DNA from: Candidatus Avirikenella pullistercoris
Lineage (GTDB): Bacteria; Bacteroidota; Bacteroidia; Bacteroidales; Rikenellaceae
NCBI GenBank assembly: GCA_018710935.1
Contig: DVIX01000043.1
Coordinates: 1-46,810 of the forward strand
Direction: 5' to 3'
Length of the DNA stretch: 46,810 nt
In this document: one piece after another, positions 8,293 to 19,001 of the stretch
How the letters are laid out: each line of letters opens with the position of its first letter
Position numbering within the stretch: the stretch's first letter is position 1
Notes under the pieces: generated by a model
Told to the model about the DNA's origin: nothing
Databases searched by the model: none
Seen by the model: the letters and a program-made list of their open reading frames with translations, nothing else
Made by a program: the position numbers and the translations under genes

Positions 8293-9285
8293 CTAAAATT
8301 TCACATCTCTCCATTTTTCACCTTCCTGCTCTACTTCTTCACCTCTATTTTCTTTTTGAGAAAACAATATTTCCGATTCTTCATTTTGTTCAACGTTTTC
8401 TATTCCGATAATATTTTGAGAACTCCTTTCATTTTCATCATTTTTATTTTTTTGTCCCAAGCGTATAATTTTCACAACGGTTATTATCAGTAACAATAAA
8501 GATATTCCATAAATTATATAATAAATCCAATCTATACCGATAATATTACGAAGGGATTCCAAATACAAATCTTTTCCTGGCATAAAAATAAAAAGTACCT
8601 GAGCCAACGCATTATTTATGAAATGAAGAAAAATTACAGCCCAAAGCGAATGTGTACGATAAAAAACAAATCCTAAAACCAATCCTGTACAAAATGCCGA
8701 TACTCCTTGTGCCGTATTGCCATGAAGCAACCCGAAAATAACTGCCGAAACGAAAATTCCGGTTGTTGCGCCGTATTTAGCCGTTATATCTCCCTGCACA
8801 ATTCCCCGAAAAAGCAACTCTTCCAAAATCGGAGCAATAAAAACGGAAGTCAGTACCATTATCCAACCCATGCCTGCCATCAACTCATACATTTTTTCCA
8901 TACTTTTCGGGAAAAGGCACATAACAGGCTCTGTCACCACACTAGCAGCCACCATCAGAATTACCCCCCAAAGCAGATAAGCCGGCGATACCAATTTAAA
9001 CCGTTTCAACATCGAACCGGGTTTGTCATCAAGTCCTGCCCTTTGATGCCGATATATCAATGCGAAAAAAATCACAAGAACAAAATTCAATATATAAGCC
9101 AATGACAACAATAAATCATCCGTAATTTCCAATGTCCTATGTCCTTCCGGATAACCGATGAAATAAGAAACCAGCGAAACAGCCAATTTTGACAGTAACA
9201 TTGAAATCACAAAAACTCCCAATAAAATGACAATATCCTTAAAATTAGGATAGACTTTCCCTTTAAAAAAATTTTTCATCCACAA
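8293..9285 (-). CDS. CPBP family intramembrane metalloprotease
   Basis: A polytopic membrane protein of 330 residues (about 8 hydrophobic segments). Seen: motif 1 EELLFRG with the paired Glu at 155-156 and Arg160, motif 2 FGLLHGN, and motif 3 FLHFINN, the three conserved glutamyl/histidyl patches of the CAAX-protease/bacteriocin-processing (Abi) family. The C-terminal about 60 residues are hydrophilic and acidic (NENERSSQNIIGIENVEQNEESE), unusual for the core family and probably cytoplasmic. The start could be Met1 or Met3. Its substrate cannot be told from sequence. It is separated from the downstream chaperone cluster by 116 bp containing that cluster's own promoter, so it is probably a separate unit. 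Confidence 0.85.
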   Translation of the reverse strand: MWMKNFFKGKVYPNFKDIVILLGVFVISMLLSKLAVSLVSYFIGYPEGHRTLEITDDLLLSLAYILNFVLVIFFALIYRHQRAGLDDKPGSMLKRFKLVSPAYLLWGVILMVAASVVTEPVMCLFPKSMEKMYELMAGMGWIMVLTSVFIAPILEELLFRGIVQGDITAKYGATTGIFVSAVIFGLLHGNTAQGVSAFCTGLVLGFVFYRTHSLWAVIFLHFINNALAQVLFIFMPGKDLYLESLRNIIGIDWIYYIIYGISLLLLIITVVKIIRLGQKNKNDENERSSQNIIGIENVEQNEESEILFSQKENRGEEVEQEGEKWRDVKF

Positions 9286-9595
9286 CGAACTTTAAATATT
9301 AAACTTACCCTCACCAACATATAAACCGTACGAAAATAATGATATATTTTCAAAAACCGAATAAATTTCATTTCCCCAGTTTATCCCCAGCATAATGTTA
9401 CAAACAGCCCCAGAATTTTATTACGCCCCTGAACAATAAAATAACAGATTCTATCTTTCCGAAACATACAGAAATTCCCTTTCGTTTCTTTACAAAGAAA
9501 TAAAATCGAAACTGTATCCAAACAGTATATTTCCCATTATTTTTTCTTATCTTTGCATTTTAATAAACAAAGTGATAATCCTAAAGAGTAACCAC
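9286..9595. other. 310-bp divergent intergenic region (CPBP protease / DUF349 gene)
   Basis: AT-rich spacer with no convincing small gene on either strand. It holds the DUF349 promoter at its right end, a short inverted repeat TTTCTTT-AC-AAAGAAA at 9485-9500, and a weaker one (ACTGT/ACAGT, 9511-9526). Either repeat could be an operator, but in sequence this AT-rich short repeats are expected by chance. I could not find a convincing promoter for the CPBP gene. Confidence 0.5.
9548..9555 (+). promoter_or_regulatory. Bacteroidota -7 box for the DUF349 gene
   Basis: TATCTTTG is an exact TAnnTTTG match. Transcription would begin near 9562, which leaves a leader of about 34 nt to the ATG at 9596. 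That argues against the in-frame GTG at 9572 as the start, since it would lie only about 10 nt from the 5' end. Confidence 0.55.
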
Positions 9596-11569
9596 ATGGA
9601 AACTAATGGTTTAAACAATTCTGTTCAAGAAGAACAATTCAATACAGAACGTATTGAAGATACGTCCGTAACTACCCCGGAAGAAACCCGTATGCAAGAA
9701 TCCTCTGTTGAGGAAGAAAGTAATGCCGAACCGTCCATCGATTTTTCAGACGAAGAAGTTTCTTTGGCTGCTTCCGCATCGGAATACGATTTGGGAGAAG
9801 AAAATGAAGATATAGATTCCCCGTCCGACAATATCGCGGAAAACATTGCTTTTACGGAGCAACTATCCGGTAAGAACAAAGCCGAACTGGTAGCTTTATT
9901 CGCAGAAATGTTAGAAACCCAGCCGGTACAAAATTTAAGAAAAAATGCCGAAGCCATAAAAGTAGCATTTTACAAAATGCACCGTGCAGAAATAGAGGCT
10001 AATCGCAAAGCATTTATAGAAGCAGGCGGTAATCCGGAAGAGTTTAAATCCGAACCTGACGGAGAAGAACATAAATTAAAAGAGCTTTTCGGGATATACC
10101 GTACTAAACGCAATGCTTTCCTTAAAAAAATAGAAGACGAAAAGGAAAAAAATTATGCCGAAAAGCTGAAAATCATTGAAGAATTAAAGGAACTGGTAAA
10201 TAGTAATGAAACTATGAACCAGACATTCAATACTTTCAGAGAATTACAAACCCGCTGGAAAGAATCCGGGGCTGTTCCCAAAAGCCATATCAAAGATCTT
10301 TGGGAAACTTATCATTTACATGTAGAAAATTTCTATAATTTCATCAAAATAAACAAAGAGTTACGCGACCTCGACCTGAAAAAGAATTACGAAGCGAAAT
10401 TAGCTCTTTGCGAAGAAGCAGAAGCATTACTGCTCGAGCCTTCGGTAATCAACGCTTTCCATAAATTACAGAAATTGCATGAACAATGGAGAGAAATCGG
10501 ACCTGTCGCCAATGAATATAAAGAACAATTATGGGACAGATTCAAAGAAGCCTCTTCAAAAATCAATAAAAAACACCAGGAACATTTCGATAATATAAAA
10601 GAAGAACAAAAACGAAACCTGGAACTGAAAACCCAGTTGTGTGAAAAGACGGAAGAACTGGCAGACGCTAAGCGTACTACTCGCAAAGAGTGGGCGGCAA
10701 GTTCATTGGAATTGATAGAAATACAAAAGGTATGGAAAACGATCGGTTTTGCCCCCAAAAAGGAAAATACCAAAATTTACGAACGTTTCCGGGCAGCTTG
10801 TGATAAATTTTTTGAAAATAAAAAAGAATTTTATTTAGCTGTCAAAACCGAGATGGAAAATAACCTTCAGGCAAAAATAGCATTATGCGTACAAGCTGAA
10901 GCCATACAAGACAGCGAAGAATGGAAAAAAGCGACTAACGAATTGATTGCATTGCAAAAACAATGGAAAGAAATCGGAGCTGTACCTCGTAAACAATCAG
11001 ACTTGGTATGGAAACGTTTCCGGGCAGCTTGTGACCATTTCTTCAACCGGAAAAGCCAATATTATGCCGGATTGGATAGCAAATACGACGAAAATCTGCA
11101 GAAAAAACGCGAACTAATCAATGAAATAAACGAGTTTAAAGCAGAAAATATTTCTCAAGGATTCGAAGCATTGAAGGAATTCCAACGTAGATGGACGGAA
11201 ATCGGCTTCGTTCCGATGAAAGAAAAAGACGCTTTGTACGCAGAATACCGAAAAGCTATCGATTCCCAATTCGCTGTGCTTCATGGAAATGATAAAGAAC
11301 GAAAAATGGAACGTTTCAAAGAAAAAATATCTTCCATGAAAAGCGGATCCGATAAAAAGATCAAAAGCGAACGGGACCGTTTATATAACAAAATCAAACA
11401 GTTGGAGGCAGACATTACTTTATGGGAAAACAACATCGGATTTTTTGCTAAAAGCAAGAATGCCCAGGCAATGATCGATGACGTCAATTCCAAAATTGCG
11501 AAAGCAAAAGAAGAAATTACGACTTTGATCGAAAAGATTAATATCATCGATGCGGAAGACCAGAACTAA
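9596..11569 (+). CDS. DUF349 repeat protein
   Basis: A 657-residue, very charged, helix-rich cytoplasmic protein. Seen: an acidic, probably disordered N-terminus (to about 80), then five DUF349 repeats of about 70 residues marked by W[KR]E.G.[VA]P blocks: RWKESGAVPKSH, QWREIGPVANEY, VWKTIGFAPKKE, QWKEIGAVPRKQ and RWTEIGFVPMKE. A C-terminal coiled coil follows (DRLYNKIKQLEADITLWENN). Repeats 3 and 4 both contain the segment RFRAACD, encoded by identical DNA. The ATG at 9596 was preferred to the upstream GTG because of the promoter position. Function unknown; the family is widespread in Bacteroidota and Actinobacteria. Followed after 58 bp by pyrG. Confidence 0.85.
   Translation: METNGLNNSVQEEQFNTERIEDTSVTTPEETRMQESSVEEESNAEPSIDFSDEEVSLAASASEYDLGEENEDIDSPSDNIAENIAFTEQLSGKNKAELVALFAEMLETQPVQNLRKNAEAIKVAFYKMHRAEIEANRKAFIEAGGNPEEFKSEPDGEEHKLKELFGIYRTKRNAFLKKIEDEKEKNYAEKLKIIEELKELVNSNETMNQTFNTFRELQTRWKESGAVPKSHIKDLWETYHLHVENFYNFIKINKELRDLDLKKNYEAKLALCEEAEALLLEPSVINAFHKLQKLHEQWREIGPVANEYKEQLWDRFKEASSKINKKHQEHFDNIKEEQKRNLELKTQLCEKTEELADAKRTTRKEWAASSLELIEIQKVWKTIGFAPKKENTKIYERFRAACDKFFENKKEFYLAVKTEMENNLQAKIALCVQAEAIQDSEEWKKATNELIALQKQWKEIGAVPRKQSDLVWKRFRAACDHFFNRKSQYYAGLDSKYDENLQKKRELINEINEFKAENISQGFEALKEFQRRWTEIGFVPMKEKDALYAEYRKAIDSQFAVLHGNDKERKMERFKEKISSMKSGSDKKIKSERDRLYNKIKQLEADITLWENNIGFFAKSKNAQAMIDDVNSKIAKAKEEITTLIEKINIIDAEDQN
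10782..10803 (+). repeat. 22-bp exact direct repeat inside the DUF349 gene (copy 1)
   Basis: Identical to 11013-11034 and encodes the same RFRAACD-containing segment of neighbouring DUF349 units. Synonymous positions are also identical, suggesting recent duplication or gene conversion between repeats. Confidence 0.8.
11013..11034 (+). repeat. 22-bp exact direct repeat inside the DUF349 gene (copy 2)
   Basis: Second copy of the segment at 10782-10803, 231 bp downstream and in the same reading frame, which equals 77 codons and so one DUF349 unit. Confidence 0.8.
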
Positions 11570-11621
11570 CCGAATCCATAAAAACTTTTCCGCAAATTAT
11601 AGTTTAGAAATTTTATTTTGA

Positions 11622-13259
<1,638 letters not shown>

Positions 13260-13302
13260 CATTTTCAATTCTTGTTCTAAAAACACACAAACATCGATAT
13301 TA

Positions 13303-15186
13303 ATGGATAGACAGACAGTTATTGGCTTAATACTAATAGGTTTAATATTTATCGGATTCAGCTGGTATAGTGGCAGCCAACAGGCTAAGAGAGAGTTAGA
13401 AAAAATTCGCATCGATTCCATCAATCAAGTCCAAAAGGCCAAAGAAGCGGAATGGCTTGCGAAAAATGAAAAAATACAGGCAGAACAAGACTCTATGTTG
13501 CGAATTTCCCAAGAAGAACGCATGCGCAACTCATTGGGAACACTTCTTTACAATGCACAACAAGGCTCTGAAGAAACTTTCACTTTAGAAAACGATAAAA
13601 TTATCGTCAATTTTACCAACAAAGGGGCTGCAATCTCCTCCGTTGTAGTAAAAGATTATAAAACTTTCGACGATAAACCGCTTTATCTGTTCAAACCGGA
13701 AAATAACGTATTCGACCTTACTTTTACGACCAACCAGAACATCAATACGTCGAACTTTTACTTTACCCCGGTAAAGACAGAAAAAGCAATTAAAGTAAAC
13801 GGGCAGGAAGAGTCCATGGCTTTCCGGTTATATACCGATTCTCTTTCTTATGTGGAATATTTATATACACTAAAACCTGACGATTATATCGTTGATTTCA
13901 AAATCAATTTCGTAGGGATGGAGAATATTATGTCTCCTATACAAACAGACTTGTTACTTCGTTGGGAAAATACAGCTCCGCAACAAGAAAAAGGATATGA
14001 TTATGAGAATCAATACACTACCCTTGCCTATAATCATCCGGGAAGTAAAGATATAGAAGAGTTGGCCATATCAAAAGGCGAAGAATCCGAAGTTATCAAT
14101 ACTAAAATCAAATGGGTAGCATTCAAACAACAATTCTTCTCTTCCATTATTCTTGCTGAAAACGATTTTTCCAATGGAGAAGTAGGATACGAAACGATGA
14201 AACCGGGTTCCGGAAATATGAAACATTTTACAGCTTCGTTGAAAATTCCGTATAATATCCAAACGGATTCATACGATTTCAGTTTTTATTTCGGTCCCAA
14301 TTCATACAAAATATTAAAAAGCTACGATAATGAATTCCAAAAATTAATTCCGTTAGGTTGGGGAATTTTCGGATGGATTAACCGTTTCATCATAATTCCG
14401 ACTTTCGATTTCTTAGGAGGTTTTATGACCAATTACGGTTGGATTATCTTATTGCTTACTATTTTCATCAAATTAATCATCTTCCCATTTACTTATAAAT
14501 CTTATCTATCCATGGCTAAAATGCGCTTATTGAAGCCGGAGATGGATGAGATCAACGCCAAATATCCTAAAAAAGAAGATGCCATGAAGAAACAGCAGGC
14601 AATGCTGGATTTGTATCGCCGTGCAGGAGTAAGCCCGATGGGCGGATGTTTGCCTTTGCTGTTCCAGTTCCCCATTTTGATTGCCATGTTCCGTTTCTTC
14701 CCTGCTTCAATCGAATTGCGTCAGGAACATTTTTTGTGGGCTACCGATTTATCTTCTTACGATAGTATTTTACAGCTACCGTTCAACATTCCTTTCTATG
14801 GTGACCATGTGAGCCTTTTTGCATTATTAATGGGGGTTTCCATGTATGTAGCTTCCAAAATAAATTTTGCACAAAACAGTGCTGCAAGTTCTAACCAATT
14901 ACCAGGCATGACCTTCATGTCACTATACTTAATGCCAATTATGTTGGTTGTATGGTTCAACAATTATTCAAGCGGATTAAGTTATTATTATCTGTTATCC
15001 AACTTAATCACAATCATTCAGTCTCTCGCTTTCCGTCACTTTGTCAGCGATACCAAACTTCATCAACGGATGAAAGAAAATGCAAAAAAACCTCGCAAAA
15101 AATCAAAATGGCAAATGCGTTATGAAGAGTTGATGAAACAACAACAGCAACAACAAGAAATGGCTAAAAAACGTAATCGGAAATAA
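13303..15186 (+). CDS. yidC: Membrane protein insertase YidC/Oxa1
   Basis: A 627-residue inner-membrane insertase and chaperone for membrane proteins. Seen: an N-terminal membrane anchor (IGLILIGLIFIGFSWY, residues 6-21), a charged helix, a large periplasmic beta domain (about 80-340) and the conserved five-helix YidC core from about 360. The core includes YGWIILLLTIFIKLIIFPFTYKSY with the hydrophilic-groove Arg/Lys region, MGGCLPLLFQFPILIAMFRFFP and LSYYYLLSNLITIIQS. A basic, Q-rich C-terminal tail (KKPRKKSKWQMRYEELMKQQ) probably contacts the ribosome. Gram-negative type with the big periplasmic domain. Confidence 0.97.
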   Translation: MDRQTVIGLILIGLIFIGFSWYSGSQQAKRELEKIRIDSINQVQKAKEAEWLAKNEKIQAEQDSMLRISQEERMRNSLGTLLYNAQQGSEETFTLENDKIIVNFTNKGAAISSVVVKDYKTFDDKPLYLFKPENNVFDLTFTTNQNINTSNFYFTPVKTEKAIKVNGQEESMAFRLYTDSLSYVEYLYTLKPDDYIVDFKINFVGMENIMSPIQTDLLLRWENTAPQQEKGYDYENQYTTLAYNHPGSKDIEELAISKGEESEVINTKIKWVAFKQQFFSSIILAENDFSNGEVGYETMKPGSGNMKHFTASLKIPYNIQTDSYDFSFYFGPNSYKILKSYDNEFQKLIPLGWGIFGWINRFIIIPTFDFLGGFMTNYGWIILLLTIFIKLIIFPFTYKSYLSMAKMRLLKPEMDEINAKYPKKEDAMKKQQAMLDLYRRAGVSPMGGCLPLLFQFPILIAMFRFFPASIELRQEHFLWATDLSSYDSILQLPFNIPFYGDHVSLFALLMGVSMYVASKINFAQNSAASSNQLPGMTFMSLYLMPIMLVVWFNNYSSGLSYYYLLSNLITIIQSLAFRHFVSDTKLHQRMKENAKKPRKKSKWQMRYEELMKQQQQQQEMAKKRNRK

Positions 15187-15200
15187 ATATCCTTATAAAA

Positions 15201-15234
15201 AAGTTGCCTGATTTACTTTCTCAGGCAACTTTTT
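15201..15234 (+). terminator. Rho-independent terminator after yidC
   Basis: Arms AAGTTGCCTGA (15201-15211) and TCAGGCAACTT (15221-15231) pair perfectly over 11 bp around a 9-nt loop, followed by a T run to 15234. It begins 14 bp after the yidC stop and separates the yidC unit from the CstA gene. Confidence 0.9.
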
Positions 15235-15283
15235 ATATTTACAAAAATTCTGACCAAATTAATTTATCGAACTAATACCCCTT

Positions 15284-16729
15284 ATGGTAACATTTATTAT
15301 TTGTCTGGTAATATTAATTGCCTCCTATTTTACATACGGATATTTCGTCAGTAAAATTTTCAGAAATAACAACAATGAGGAAGTTCCTTCCAAAAGGTTA
15401 TTCGACGGAGTAGATTACATTCCGATGCCTGCATGGAAAACATTTTTAATCCAACTATTGAATATCGCAGGATTAGGCCCTATATTCGGAGCAATTTTAG
15501 GAGCCGCATACGGTCCTGTCGCCTTTTTATGGATTACATTAGGCGGTATATTCATGGGTGCAGTTCAGGATTACGCTTCCGGTATGATTTCTCTTTATAA
15601 TAACGGAATGAGTTTCCCTGAAATAGTAGGCAAATATTTAGGTCTGACCACCAAACAGATAATGCGCGGATTCACGTTATTTCTTATGATATTGGTCGGA
15701 ACCGTATTTATGGCAGGTCCTGCCGGTATATTACAGAACCTGACCGGTATAAACGGAACCATTTGGCTCTGGATCATTATTGCTTACTATTTATTAGCAA
15801 CCTTATTACCTATCGATAAAATTATCGGTAAGATATACCCTGTCTTTGGTTTTGCACTCCTTTTTATGGCATTCTCCATATTAGGAGTAATCTTTTCCGG
15901 AAATTATAGCATTCCCGAACTGACATTCAGCAATCTGAAAAATATGAATTCCGATACAATATCTTACCCATTATTCCCTACTCTGTTCGTCACGATTGCT
16001 TGCGGCGCCATTTCCGGATTCCATGCAACCCAATCCCCCATGATGGCTCGTTGTCTGACTAGTAGGAAACAAGGACGGCCGGTATTTTTCGGAGCTATGA
16101 TATCGGAAAGTATCATCGCCCTGATATGGGCTGCTATCGGGATGTCCTTTTTCGGTAATGTTAAAGAATTAAACGATGTTCTAGCCGCTAATAATTGGAA
16201 TGCAGCCAATATCGTAGACACCATTACCTCCTCCACATTGGGTAAATTCGGAAGTATCCTGGCTATTATCGGGGTCGTAGCCGCCCCCATTACCAGCGGA
16301 GATACCGCATTCCGTACTGCCCGCCTTATTATCGCAGATTTTCTGCATATCGACCAACGCAAATTAATAAAACGTATTTATATCAGCCTACCCGTATTCA
16401 TCGTCGCATTGATTATCAATTCCGTAGATTTCGATGTAATATGGCGTTATTTCGGCTGGGCAAACCAAGTATTGGCAGCCATGGCCTTATGGGCTATTGC
16501 CGCATATCTGATAATCAATCGTAAACCCTATCTATTCGTATTTTTCCCTGCTATTTTTATGACATTCATCGTATCGGCATATATTTCAGGAAACAACGGA
16601 ATAGGGCTTAATTACAATATTTCTATCATAATCTCCATACTCATTTCTATTGTTATTGCCGCTATATTCTACAAGAGGTATAAAAATACCGATTCTCCCA
16701 TATACAGAAGAATCGGTAAAGAAAGATAA
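15284..16729 (+). CDS. cstA: Carbon starvation protein CstA family transporter (short form)
   Basis: A polytopic membrane protein of 481 residues with about 13 hydrophobic segments. Seen: the CstA core YGYFVSKIFRNNN, the FDGVDYIPMPAWKTFLIQLLNIAGLGPIFGAILGA region, VQDYASGMISLYNNGMSFPEIVGKYLG, and GFHATQSPMMARCL with SGDTAFRTARL further on. E. coli CstA and BtsT are about 700 residues; this shorter form is common in Bacteroidota. Known: E. coli family members act in peptide or pyruvate uptake; the substrate here is unknown. The last codons double as the terminator of the convergent kdsA gene. It is expressed separately from yidC because of the terminator at 15201-15234. Confidence 0.85.
   Translation: MVTFIICLVILIASYFTYGYFVSKIFRNNNNEEVPSKRLFDGVDYIPMPAWKTFLIQLLNIAGLGPIFGAILGAAYGPVAFLWITLGGIFMGAVQDYASGMISLYNNGMSFPEIVGKYLGLTTKQIMRGFTLFLMILVGTVFMAGPAGILQNLTGINGTIWLWIIIAYYLLATLLPIDKIIGKIYPVFGFALLFMAFSILGVIFSGNYSIPELTFSNLKNMNSDTISYPLFPTLFVTIACGAISGFHATQSPMMARCLTSRKQGRPVFFGAMISESIIALIWAAIGMSFFGNVKELNDVLAANNWNAANIVDTITSSTLGKFGSILAIIGVVAAPITSGDTAFRTARLIIADFLHIDQRKLIKRIYISLPVFIVALIINSVDFDVIWRYFGWANQVLAAMALWAIAAYLIINRKPYLFVFFPAIFMTFIVSAYISGNNGIGLNYNISIIISILISIVIAAIFYKRYKNTDSPIYRRIGKER
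16687..16718 (-). terminator. kdsA terminator embedded in the cstA 3' coding end
   Basis: Arms TACCGATTCT (16687-16696) and AGAATCGGTA (16709-16718) pair over 10 bp with a 12-nt loop. On the minus strand the hairpin is followed by TTTTTA, so it fits as the kdsA terminator 25 bp past its stop, inside the last codons of cstA. There is no T run on the plus strand. Confidence 0.7.
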
Positions 16730-16742
16730 AATTCAGAATACC

Positions 16743-17591
16743 CTATTTTCCCTCTTTCACAGAGGTTTTAATAACCGAACGAATATTGCACATATATTCC
16801 ATTAGAGGTTCCAAAAGCGATAATTTCAACATATTAGCCCCATCCGATTTAGCCTGCTCCGGAATAGGATGGGTTTCTATGAATAACCCGTCTGCTCCTA
16901 CAGCAATCGCTGCACTCGCAATAGTTTCGATCATATCGGGACGCCCCCCCGTTACTCCGCTGATCTGATTAGGCTGTTGCAAAGAATGGGTTATATCCAT
17001 TACGACAGGAAGGCCTGTTTTACGCATGGTAGGGATTCCCCGGAAATCGACAACCAAATCATAATAACCGAAAGAACTGCCTCGTTCCGTCAATATCACA
17101 TTCGGATTCCCCGCATCAATTACTTTCTGGGCTGCAAATGCCATTGCTTCAGGAGCCAAAAACTGCCCTTTCTTAATATTGACTACTTTCCCTGTTTTTG
17201 CCGCAGCCACAAGAATATCCGTCTGACGGCACAAAAAGGCCGGGATTTGCAACATATCTACATACTCGGCAGCAATAGCCGCCTCCTCAGCCGAATGAAT
17301 ATCGGTTACTACCGGAACTGAAAACTCTTTCCGTACTTTCGCAAGGATTTTCAAAGCTTTCGTATCGCCTATTCCACAAAAAGAGTCTAACCGCGACCGG
17401 TTTGCCTTCCGATACGATGCTTTGAACACATAGGGTATTCCTAATCTGTCTGTAATCCGAACCGCCTGTTCAGCCACTTTCATTACCAACTCTTCACTCT
17501 CTACCACACAAGGGCCCGCCAATAAAAAGAACAAATCACTGTTACCGTTATGTATCAACGGTATATTTTTAACGATATCTTTTCTGTTCAT
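16743..17591 (-). CDS. kdsA: 3-deoxy-8-phosphooctulonate synthase (KDO-8-P synthase)
   Basis: A TIM-barrel enzyme condensing arabinose-5-phosphate and phosphoenolpyruvate to KDO-8-phosphate, a committed step for the LPS inner core. Seen: FFLLAGPCVVES at the first strand, KASYRKANRSR, PVVTDIHSAEE, LQIPAFLCRQTD, TERGSSFGYYDLVVDFR, THSLQQPN and GGRPDMIE. Cys28 in AGPC (numbered from the chosen start) marks the metal-dependent class; the metal-free class has Asn there. The chosen ATG at 17591 gives 282 residues and a normal N-terminus (about 9 residues before NIP). Longer in-frame starts up to 17639 overlap the rarA end and look less likely. Follows rarA after 7 bp. Confidence 0.93.
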   Translation of the reverse strand: MNRKDIVKNIPLIHNGNSDLFFLLAGPCVVESEELVMKVAEQAVRITDRLGIPYVFKASYRKANRSRLDSFCGIGDTKALKILAKVRKEFSVPVVTDIHSAEEAAIAAEYVDMLQIPAFLCRQTDILVAAAKTGKVVNIKKGQFLAPEAMAFAAQKVIDAGNPNVILTERGSSFGYYDLVVDFRGIPTMRKTGLPVVMDITHSLQQPNQISGVTGGRPDMIETIASAAIAVGADGLFIETHPIPEQAKSDGANMLKLSLLEPLMEYMCNIRSVIKTSVKEGK

Positions 17592-17598
17592 AACATTT

Positions 17599-18885
17599 TT
17601 ATTCATCATTCTTATATTTATCTTTCCAACAACTTTCAATATATTTCTTTATTTCCCGTTCTTTTCCATTATTCTGAGGTTCATAAAAACACATTCCGCT
17701 CATACCCTCAGGCATAAACTCCTGATCGGCAAAATGCCCTTCATAATCATGTGAATACTTGTACTGATTTCCATATCCTAACTCCTTCATCAGCGAAGTC
17801 GGTGCATTCCGTAAATTCAACGGAACTTCCCGGCTTGCCGTGTCCGAATTCACAAATGCCAATGCTTTATCGATAGCAAGATAGGCAGAATTGCTTTTAG
17901 GGCTTGTAGCCAAATAAACGGTAGTCTCCGATAAAGGAATTCTTCCCTCCGGCATTCCGATGTTATTTACCGTATTGAAACAGGCATTCGCCAACAACAA
18001 AGCATTCGGATTCGCTAAACCGATATCTTCCGCCGCCAGAATAACCAACCTCCGAGCTATGAATTTAGGATCTTCTCCTCCAGCTATCATTCTAGCTAAA
18101 TAATATAACGCAGCATTCGGATCGCTTCCCCTCACTGATTTTATAAAGGCAGAAATCACATCATAATGCTGTTCTCCACTTTTATCATAAAGAGCAATAT
18201 TCTGCTTTAATGTATCAATAACCGTCTTATCGTTGATTATAATTTCATCCTTTGCCGAACCGGACAAAATATCGATTATATTAAGCAACTTACGAGCATC
18301 TCCTCCACTGAACCGGAACAGTGCATTCGTTTCCTCTATTACAAATTTCCGTTCTTTCAAATAAACATCCGAAGAGACAGCACGTTCCAATAACGTATTG
18401 AGATTCTCCACTGTTAAAGGTTTCAGAACATACACCTGGCAACGGGAAAGCAACGGGCGAATTACCTCAAAAGAAGGATTTTCAGTAGTAGCTCCAATCA
18501 ATGTCACGACACCCTGTTCTACCGCACCTAACAAAGAATCCTGCTGCGATTTGGTAAAACGGTGTATTTCATCAATAAACAGAAACGGAGAAGGGGTATC
18601 GAAAAAACGGTCTTGCCGCGCCCGCTCTATTACATCACGCACATCTTTTACTCCGGAAGAAATTGCACTTAATGTATAAAAAGGTCGTTCCAACGACGAA
18701 GCTATTATTTTCGCCAATGTCGTTTTCCCCACTCCCGGAGGCCCCCATAAAATAAAAGAAGGTACCGAATTGGTTGATATAAATTTCCGAAAAAGCCCAT
18801 CTTTTCCCACCAAATGTTCCTGCCCTACATATTCATCCAGATTTTTAGGACGTAACCGTTCCGCCAACGGAATATTCGTTTGCAT
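17599..18885 (-). CDS. rarA: Replication-associated recombination ATPase RarA (MgsA)
   Basis: A clamp-loader-like AAA+ ATPase of 428 residues acting at stalled replication forks. Seen: N-terminal PLAERLRPKNLDEYVGQEHLVG, Walker A GPPGVGKT at 48-55, Walker B FLFIDEIHRF near 103, sensor segment GATTENPSFEVIRPLLSRCQVYVL, arginine-containing AAA lid, and the C-terminal MgsA domain with SFIKSVRGSDPNAALYYLARMIAGGEDPKFIARRL and a conserved tail (LGYGNQYKYSHDYEGHFADQEFMPEG). Length fits the family (E. coli 447). Overlap or a tiny gap to kdsA suggests co-transcription, although their functions differ. Confidence 0.95.
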   Translation of the reverse strand: MQTNIPLAERLRPKNLDEYVGQEHLVGKDGLFRKFISTNSVPSFILWGPPGVGKTTLAKIIASSLERPFYTLSAISSGVKDVRDVIERARQDRFFDTPSPFLFIDEIHRFTKSQQDSLLGAVEQGVVTLIGATTENPSFEVIRPLLSRCQVYVLKPLTVENLNTLLERAVSSDVYLKERKFVIEETNALFRFSGGDARKLLNIIDILSGSAKDEIIINDKTVIDTLKQNIALYDKSGEQHYDVISAFIKSVRGSDPNAALYYLARMIAGGEDPKFIARRLVILAAEDIGLANPNALLLANACFNTVNNIGMPEGRIPLSETTVYLATSPKSNSAYLAIDKALAFVNSDTASREVPLNLRNAPTSLMKELGYGNQYKYSHDYEGHFADQEFMPEGMSGMCFYEPQNNGKEREIKKYIESCWKDKYKNDE

Positions 18886-18928
18886 AGAATCGTTTTTTAT
18901 TACTTATACATAAGTATAATATACCTTA

Positions 18929-18936
18929 CAAAGATA
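18929..18936 (-). promoter_or_regulatory. Bacteroidota -7 box for rarA-kdsA
   Basis: The minus strand reads TATCTTTG, an exact TAnnTTTG match 44 bp upstream of the rarA start, giving a leader of about 37 nt. It lies in the divergent spacer with the phosphoesterase gene. Confidence 0.5.
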
Positions 18937-19001
18937 AGTTTTTTTATTAACTTTACGCTGGAGAGTATCTTCCACAAAAACTATACTGGAACAAATCATA
19001 A

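Noticed and set aside
9360..9400. TTATCCCCA near a DnaA-box consensus
   Set aside because: A single near-match in a spacer, with no cluster of boxes and no dnaA or dnaN next to it; not evidence for an origin.
9485..9500. TTTCTTT-AC-AAAGAAA as an operator
   Set aside because: Low-complexity A/T sequence where such repeats are common by chance; not tied to a promoter element.
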